From NCBI RefSeq assembly GCF_963576615.1, contig NC_088713.1, forward strand, positions 39,845,776 to 39,909,775: DNA of 64,000 nucleotides, given 5' to 3'. The position numbers and the translations under genes were made by a program. The stretch comes from Watersipora subatra. Its lineage: Eukaryota > Bryozoa > Gymnolaemata > Cheilostomatida > Watersiporidae. Below, one piece after another: positions 60,301 to 64,000 of this stretch; the first letter of the stretch is position 1; every line of letters begins with the position of its first letter. The notes under the pieces were generated by a model. The model saw nothing but the letters and a program-made list of their open reading frames with translations, did not search any database and was not told the DNA's origin.

Positions 60301-62255
60301 GAGTAATAAACATTATGGAGGATCGTTTTAGCTTCGCATCGATCGTGGCTTCACATTTCTTTATCATCGCACAAGGTATAGATTAATTGATTTTTTGCAT
60401 AGCAATGTTAGTTAACCCTTTCACTGCCAACCATGTACAAATTCAAGTATCTGTCGAGTAATAGTTTTGTAAGAATAAGGAACATTGTAGAATATCGTTT
60501 TAGCTTTGTGGTGATCGTATAGCTACAAAGCTTCACATAGCTTTATCAATGCATCAAAGAATAGACGCAGTAAAAATTTTGTATAGCAGTGTTTGTTAAC
60601 ATGTTAGTAAGTAAAATATCTAACTAAAATATTCTAGATTGAGTTTGAAGTTGAAAAATAATGTATACGTTTTTTTAAGCAAAAATGACAATCTTGGGTA
60701 AAATAGCTGGCATTAGGCTGATAGCTTCCTTTGTACATAAAAGGCAGTGAGAGGATTAAATGACATTAATTTTCTGTTGAGTGCTTAAATTATAATGGGG
60801 AATTTGTTTCTTATAATTGAGTGTAGTTTGCTAATTCCAGAAACACCAATAAATAGGATGCTGAATGATAAGAACTTAAAGTTAGCAGCAGAGACATGTT
60901 TGTAACAGACCAGTAAAGGTCAGTAAGTATAATAATATAAAGATCATTACAACCATTTTACTGTTAATACAATGATAGTAAAAATTCTAAAGAATCGTCA
61001 TTGATATCGATCAGTGACAATTTTATTTCAGTAACCGCTGTGGTTAGTACACCAACTGGCTTTATTTGCTAGTTAGAGGTAAGTTTTTTATATTGTTTTT
61101 AAATCAGCAGGCTAAATTAGTTTGTGTTTGTTCTTATTAAAATAGACGGCTTATAAATTTTTTACATGTTGGGTTTTGCTAATCCACAAAAGAGTACTTA
61201 AAAGGTGTTGACAGATAAGAACTTAGAATTATTAGCAGAAACATTTTTGTAACAAACAAGCATTTTAAATTTAAAAACAATTATTACAAACATTTTACTG
61301 TAGATAGAAATATAGCTAGGTGTATTTTCAGTCTTCAGACTTTACTCACTCTTCAAGTCGATCTGTTTCATTCCATTCCTCAAACCACTGAGCCATATCT
61401 GGTTTAGCCTGTGGGGAGATATTTGCGTTGCAGAGTGCAAGGTCTTTTAGTTGAGTAAGCTTTGACAGACTGTAATGCATAAATAAAGGAAAAAAACTAA
61501 GGCATATAAAAGCTACAGACAATATTTGAACATTTTGATTGTTGGATATAAAGTAGCAATACATTGCAACCCACTTCAACTAGATTTATTATCAGTTAAT
61601 TTATCAAGTGACTGTTAGCTTTTTTGGACAGGTTTACTAATAAAACTAAATCCCTTTATGTGAGAACCTAAAATGGTTAATGCAAGTGTAATGTTGTAAC
61701 AATTCTTATAAAAAATGTTGTTGGTTAGGAACAAATAACTCCTTGTAAATTTCAGCTTAGTTTTTTCATGAAGCTTTTTAGTCATAAAATTATTATCATA
61801 ATAAACATAACAAATGATGCCTACTATCCATCACTACATTTAATGTCATAAAGACATTGTTTCAGGTTTGTTACAAGTAATAGTATTATTTCTGCTTAGA
61901 CTGCCAAGCCAAGCTTTTCATCAAAAGCTGTGAGATTTATTTATGACTTCAGCTAATATAAGCAGTTTATTGTCAAACAATGTTCATTAGCTAGTTCGTG
62001 AGGATCACTTGAGATTTTACAAGTTTTCAAGTTTTTAACCTAAGGAAGCTCCGAATTAACACTAAGTTTATTTTTTCTACTACATGTAATTTTGAATTTT
62101 TAATGACTTTTCGTACACGCGCTAAAATTAGCTTAATTGTTATTTTCCAGCAACAGCTAGTTATCTATCACAACAGCTAATATATCTCACCTTCTGGGGC
62201 AAGTTATACTAGTATTTGGAGCGAATCTCCCAACTATTGCGAGTTTTGGTACCAT
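48246..62255 (-). CDS. LRR-Roc-COR-caspase fusion protein (spliced gene, 10 exons)
   Basis: Ten exons, transcribed right to left: 62191-62255, 61350-61469, 53915-55914, 53745-53816, 52691-52875, 52367-52531, 50487-50706, 50004-50234, 49684-49796, 48246-48362. Their lengths sum to 3288 nt. Junction phases (2,2,1,1,0,0,1,1,0) all match and the frame is open to a TAA, giving 1095 residues. Domains: LRR at about 15-120; Roc GTPase at 157-345 with Walker A GHSMSGKTS (Lys172), DHGG (218) and THSD (288); COR at about 375-560; a Glu/Asp/Ser-rich linker at 730-814; caspase p20 at 815-942 with His897 (LSHG) and Cys940 (QACTGG); an S/T/P linker; p10 from about 1009 with Arg1025 before GSWF and the terminal strand LQKKLFLFP. 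Roc-COR modules are GTP-controlled dimerisation switches, and caspases are activated by induced proximity. A cytosolic, GTP- or ligand-gated cell-death or immune protease is therefore inferred. No transmembrane segment or signal peptide is seen. Exon 1 is the least certain. Confidence 0.8.
49684..49796 (-). CDS. Roco-caspase exon 9 (p10 core)
   Basis: A 113-nt exon. It reads HVAHRHTRYGSWFVNAVVES, then LSKHACHRDLKTLFDKQ. R....GSWF is the caspase S1-pocket Arg and the substrate-binding strand. The spacing (Arg, four residues, GSWF) equals that of caspase-3. Donor CAG|GTAAGA, phase 0. Confidence 0.95.
50004..50234 (-). CDS. Roco-caspase exon 8 (interdomain linker, start of p10)
   Basis: A 231-nt exon. 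Some 60 residues rich in Ser, Thr and Pro follow VLRDRVVTD, and the exon ends VLDTDDLIIWQASFPG. The last part equals the first p10 strand of caspases ('aD.LiaysT.pG'). The linker is much longer than in most effector caspases and begins and ends with Asp-containing candidate processing sites. The paralogous exon at 41332-41562 has the same length but a different Ser/Pro sequence. Confidence 0.9.
50487..50706 (-). CDS. Roco-caspase exon 7 (caspase catalytic His and Cys)
   Basis: A 220-nt exon between 'ttgccttacag' and CTGGAG|GTGAGT. It reads NYGMFVLVILSHGSETGISG, TDGMTVQRTEINNALYAQNF, then GKPKLLIIQACTGG. LSHG holds the catalytic His and QACTGG the catalytic Cys. The QACxG pentapeptide is that of true caspases. 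No stop is present, in contrast to the paralogous exon at 42401-42620. Confidence 0.95.
51850..52090. repeat. CA-rich imperfect simple repeat
   Basis: CACA, CACAAACA and GCACTAAC-type units, imperfect, in the intron between exons 6 and 7, at the edge of the segmental duplication. The minus-strand Cys/Val/Leu-rich frames here are artefacts. Confidence 0.8.
52367..52531 (-). CDS. Roco-caspase exon 6 (caspase p20, N-terminal half)
   Basis: A 165-nt, phase 0 exon between 'ttgttaacacag' and GGTCAG|GTTTGT. It reads VYRMSTIRGHCLLINNINF, then DRQGSTRDGQRILCLFDKLG and FCCFREENLSGQ. It matches the start of the caspase fold ('Y.M...RG.clIINN..F', 'R.Gt..D...l...F..LgF.v'), including the p20 Arg (839) of the substrate pocket. 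It has no counterpart in the downstream duplicate cassette. Confidence 0.9.
52691..52875 (-). CDS. Roco-caspase exon 5 (acidic linker)
   Basis: A 185-nt exon between 'aattttacag' and GATGAT|GTGAGC. It reads Gln-rich PVQQQPERLTNAVQPQQDEE, then SSDSELSDTSDQASEELTVK and finally KDLFFTDD just before the caspase fold. It contains several Asp-ending tetrapeptides (ELSD, DTSD, FTDD) that could serve as caspase cleavage sites, releasing the protease from the Roco part. Cleavage is inference. Confidence 0.8.
53745..53816 (-). CDS. Roco-caspase exon 4 (linker)
   Basis: A 72-nt exon between 'tatatgtag' and ACAG|GTACAC, phase 1 in and out. It reads HQLDEEKKRTIQDYLDTLS and VTPT, a short charged helix-like linker. 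Phase continuity on both sides is the main support. Confidence 0.7.
53915..55914 (-). CDS. Roco-caspase exon 3 (LRR, Roc GTPase, COR)
   Basis: A single 2000-nt exon. It begins at an acceptor (ttgtctgattgcag), so the upstream in-frame Met is not a start. Two LRRs come first (NKLTEIPSCVFKMQNLRYMS, then IDEKILNLKHLNIF). Next is the Roc domain with SVVGHSMSGKTSLIRSLHS (P loop), MIDHGGHE (G3), and VLTHSDK (G4-like, the THxD form usual in Roc). The COR domain follows, with ILRYMHNIGDILWFQ, IFRDIPAMTEMISILFHHRS and a long C-terminal half. A typical donor (CCTT|GTAAGT) ends it in phase 1. Read-through into the intron meets TAA within three codons. A transcript polyadenylated in that intron would encode a caspase-free Roco protein similar in layout to MFHAS1-type proteins. 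Confidence 0.9.
55915..57530. other. intron 2 of the Roco-caspase gene, no other feature
   Basis: AT-rich sequence with no coding match. It continues to 61349 with the repeats listed separately. Confidence 0.5.
60416..60755. mobile_element. TTAA-type MITE, complete
   Basis: TTAA at 60412-60415 and 60756-60759 flank a 340-bp element. Its ends are CCCTTTCACTGCC and, read inwards from the right, TCCTCTCACTGCC. No coding capacity. It lies in intron 2 of the Roco-caspase gene. Related copies are at 811 and about 29560-29891. Confidence 0.75.
61350..61469 (-). CDS. Roco-caspase exon 2 (LRR)
   Basis: A 120-nt exon between 'atgcattacag' and GAAGA|GTGAGT, phase 2 in and out. It reads LSKLTQLKDLALCNANISP, then DMAQWFEEWNETDRLEE. 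The L..L..L..L.L.N pattern is a leucine-rich repeat. A symmetric phase lets it be skipped or duplicated without a frameshift. Surrounding DNA contains further diverged copies of its flanks. Confidence 0.7.
62191..62255 (-). CDS. Roco-caspase exon 1 (candidate start)
   Basis: ATG at 62253-62255, 21 codons (MVPKLAIVGRF, then NTSITCPR) and a CAGAAG|GTGAGA donor, phase 2. Joined to the next exon it gives ITCPRSLSKLTQLKDLALCN, a good leucine-rich repeat across the junction. An in-frame TGA lies 15 codons or fewer upstream, so this would be the first coding exon unless an acceptor lies in the short gap. No signal peptide is evident. Confidence 0.5.
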
Positions 62256-64000
62256 ACATGTATGTTCAATTCAACTAAAGCATTTGCCTTTTTTTATTAA
62301 ACACCCTCTATATTTTTTCTCAACAATTGTGCACATCTTTTTTCTGTTTATAATTATGCATGATTTACTTTAGACGGGGCACAATTAAATGAATAACACA
62401 AATCTCAACTGACGAGAGCACCTATTCATTGTCGCCATCCATACGTTCCAAACCAGATAGTAGAACAAACATATTACATGTGTATTTTATGTTGTTATGT
62501 AGTTCTTGTTGGTCATACTCACTGTTCATATTTGAAAATATTATTACTGATTTTAACTATAAACACTGCATCTGACTTAATTGGTAAGTAAACTTGATAT
62601 AAACTTCTGCTAAAATAAATAAAACAAAACCACGTACAGACTTTGCACAATTTGCTAACTGAATATATTGTTATTGGGTAGTTATTTAGACACATAATCA
62701 ACTTGTAAAAAATTTTCTCATGATATTTAAACAAGGTAACCATTGTCGTTAAATTGTTATCAGAGATATGCATTTGTCATTTATTAACTGTTATTTTTGT
62801 GCAAATAAATCATGGTGAAATACCCCGTTGCTCTTAAAAACAAATCTCGGCTACTGCCACGTTTCAAGTACTTTGAAACCGCTATTCGAATGCCACATTT
62901 ATTTAAACGCCACATCTATTAACACGCCACTATAGCAAAAATTTTGAAAAAAACACTGCGACCCTTTATTTGAATACCGCTTCTAACAAAATGCTACTAT
63001 AATAAACCCTAGATGTTTCAACAAATTGTAAATAAGTTTATCTACAAATATTAATTTAAACATCTTTTTATTTATATAATAATTTATGATTTAAAACAAA
63101 TTGTAAATTGTTAAAAGATTTTACTTATAATTAAACGCGTAAATTTTGAAAATAAAATTTAACTTCGGCCAAGATTTGAGCATTTTGGTCCATTTCAAAT
63201 AATTATAAAAACTAAAGAAATAATATAAAATACAACTGACTGGTCATCCTTTAAAACCCTGTGGGAAAAAATGTTTTATCAAAGTTTTATATCTTTAATA
63301 GTGTGCTGCATTGTACAAGGTATAGTCAACTGCTTCATGGATCATGTTTCCAAAATATACAAGTTAGTTCTTATACTAAATTATCTATCAACAGCAAGAG
63401 TTCAGTCTTAAATAAATTGTGTAAGAAAAGATTGTGAAATTGAGTAAATATAAAAATAATAAAACTAACTGCAATTGCATTATATAATACAAACAATTTT
63501 ATTAATCTTTCACACAATAAGAAGCCTGCAAAACAATGTTTACAATACAATCAACATTGTTCTAGGAGGTTGTAGCAAATTTTATGAGCAAATAGGGGAG
63601 AGGATTAAAAAAGAAATAGAGTAAACTGACAAACTAGAAAACCTATGATCTAACTTAATTTGCCAGAAAGTGTTACAACAGACAAAACATTAACTTTGTG
63701 TTTACTTCTTCTAGGTATTACAGCACAAAACGCATGAAAACTTTAAACTAACACTGTCTTTCCAAACTTACAGTTACACAGTCTGTAAAACTGGTATAGT
63801 AATAAGTAATGGGTGGATGATGCTAACAATTAAGATCTTATACATGTTTGTATTTTACTATTTATCGTTTACATTTTTGGTTTTGCACAAAGTCCGAACA
63901 CATCCAACAATTGAACATTTATTTCCAATACTCTGGAGTAACTCCATGAAATTTAGTCAATTTATTTCCTTAGTAGAAAAACATAATTTATTGATCATAA
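62256..64000. other. 5' flank of the Roco-caspase gene
   Basis: If exon 1 is correct, the promoter and 5' UTR lie here. I cannot identify a TATA box or initiator in such AT-rich DNA. From about 63290 it contains a copy of the repeat unit described at 57535. The minus-strand frame at 62519-62773 has no recognisable content. Confidence 0.4.

Larger units (their letters stand above)
57535..63960. repeat. mosaic of diverged tandem copies around the LRR exon
   Basis: A ~0.9-kb unit occurs at about 57535-58600, 59160-59930 and 63290-63960. Landmarks are 'ctataataacttgta.at...gttaat', 'gcaaa.cagtatttac.a', 'gattttagcaaa.ttt' and 'gattagcttatgacactaactctta'. A second unit around 'gaacttagaattattagcagaaacatttttgtaacaa' occurs at about 60870, 61220 and (partly) 59040. 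The LRR exon at 61350 lies beside one of these copies. Two tandem series that do not contain an intact second LRR exon suggest past amplification of exon-bearing units. Confidence 0.65.

Overview
This window is AT-rich animal DNA: small exons with GT/AG boundaries, long introns, a Pol III tRNA gene, long TA microsatellites and decayed DNA transposons of several families (piggyBac, mariner, a pogo/Jerky-like DDE element, Helitron). Fucolectin-type and Roco-type domains, a caspase and a metazoan-style hammerhead ribozyme fit an invertebrate, probably marine. I cannot name the species. Most open frames in the window are chance frames. The genes below were assembled by hand from homology, splice sites and phase.

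Layout. 0.8-1.1 kb: TTAA-type MITE. 2.4-2.7 and 4.6-5.5 kb: polypyrimidine tracts. 3.8-4.1 kb: broken copy of a Cys-rich (PAN/apple-like) secreted exon. 6.1-13.5 kb, minus strand: a secreted lectin-like gene with one PAN-like exon, two fucolectin (FTP) exons and at least one exon not found. A 2.6-kb piggyBac element with TTAA at both ends sits in its intron. 15.4-16.7 kb: broken pogo/Jerky-like transposase. 16.9-17.5 kb: short repeat ending in a hammerhead ribozyme, then TA repeats. 19.8 kb: tRNA-Pro with a GGG anticodon. 20.5-23.0 kb: a duplicated block with two decayed copies of a tRNA-Pro-like sequence. 24.8-26.3 kb: Helitron relic. 27-29 kb and 44.9-45.9 kb: two copies of one mariner relic. 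29.9-36.4 kb: mostly empty, apart from a TTAA-bounded repeat and two uncertain exons.

The main discovery is on the minus strand between 62.3 and 48.2 kb. Ten exons join with matching phases into one open frame of about 1095 codons: short LRR, Roc GTPase, COR, a linker, then a complete caspase (p20 and p10) with its own stop codon. Roco proteins normally end in a kinase, death domain or other module. I know of no described animal Roco-caspase fusion. The architecture suggests that a GTP-switched LRR scaffold takes the place of a CARD or DED prodomain.

The 3' half of this gene, from the catalytic p20 exon to the p10 end, is repeated downstream (42.6-37.5 kb) inside a segmental duplication of several kb. 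That copy keeps all splice positions and exon lengths except a 3-bp-shorter last exon. It also keeps the His and Cys motifs, but has an in-frame stop between them and no p20 N-terminal exon. It is either a decaying pseudo-cassette or an alternative 3' end giving truncated products.

The 5' part of the gene (57.5-64 kb) is built from diverged tandem copies, as if an LRR-exon unit had been amplified and then lost.
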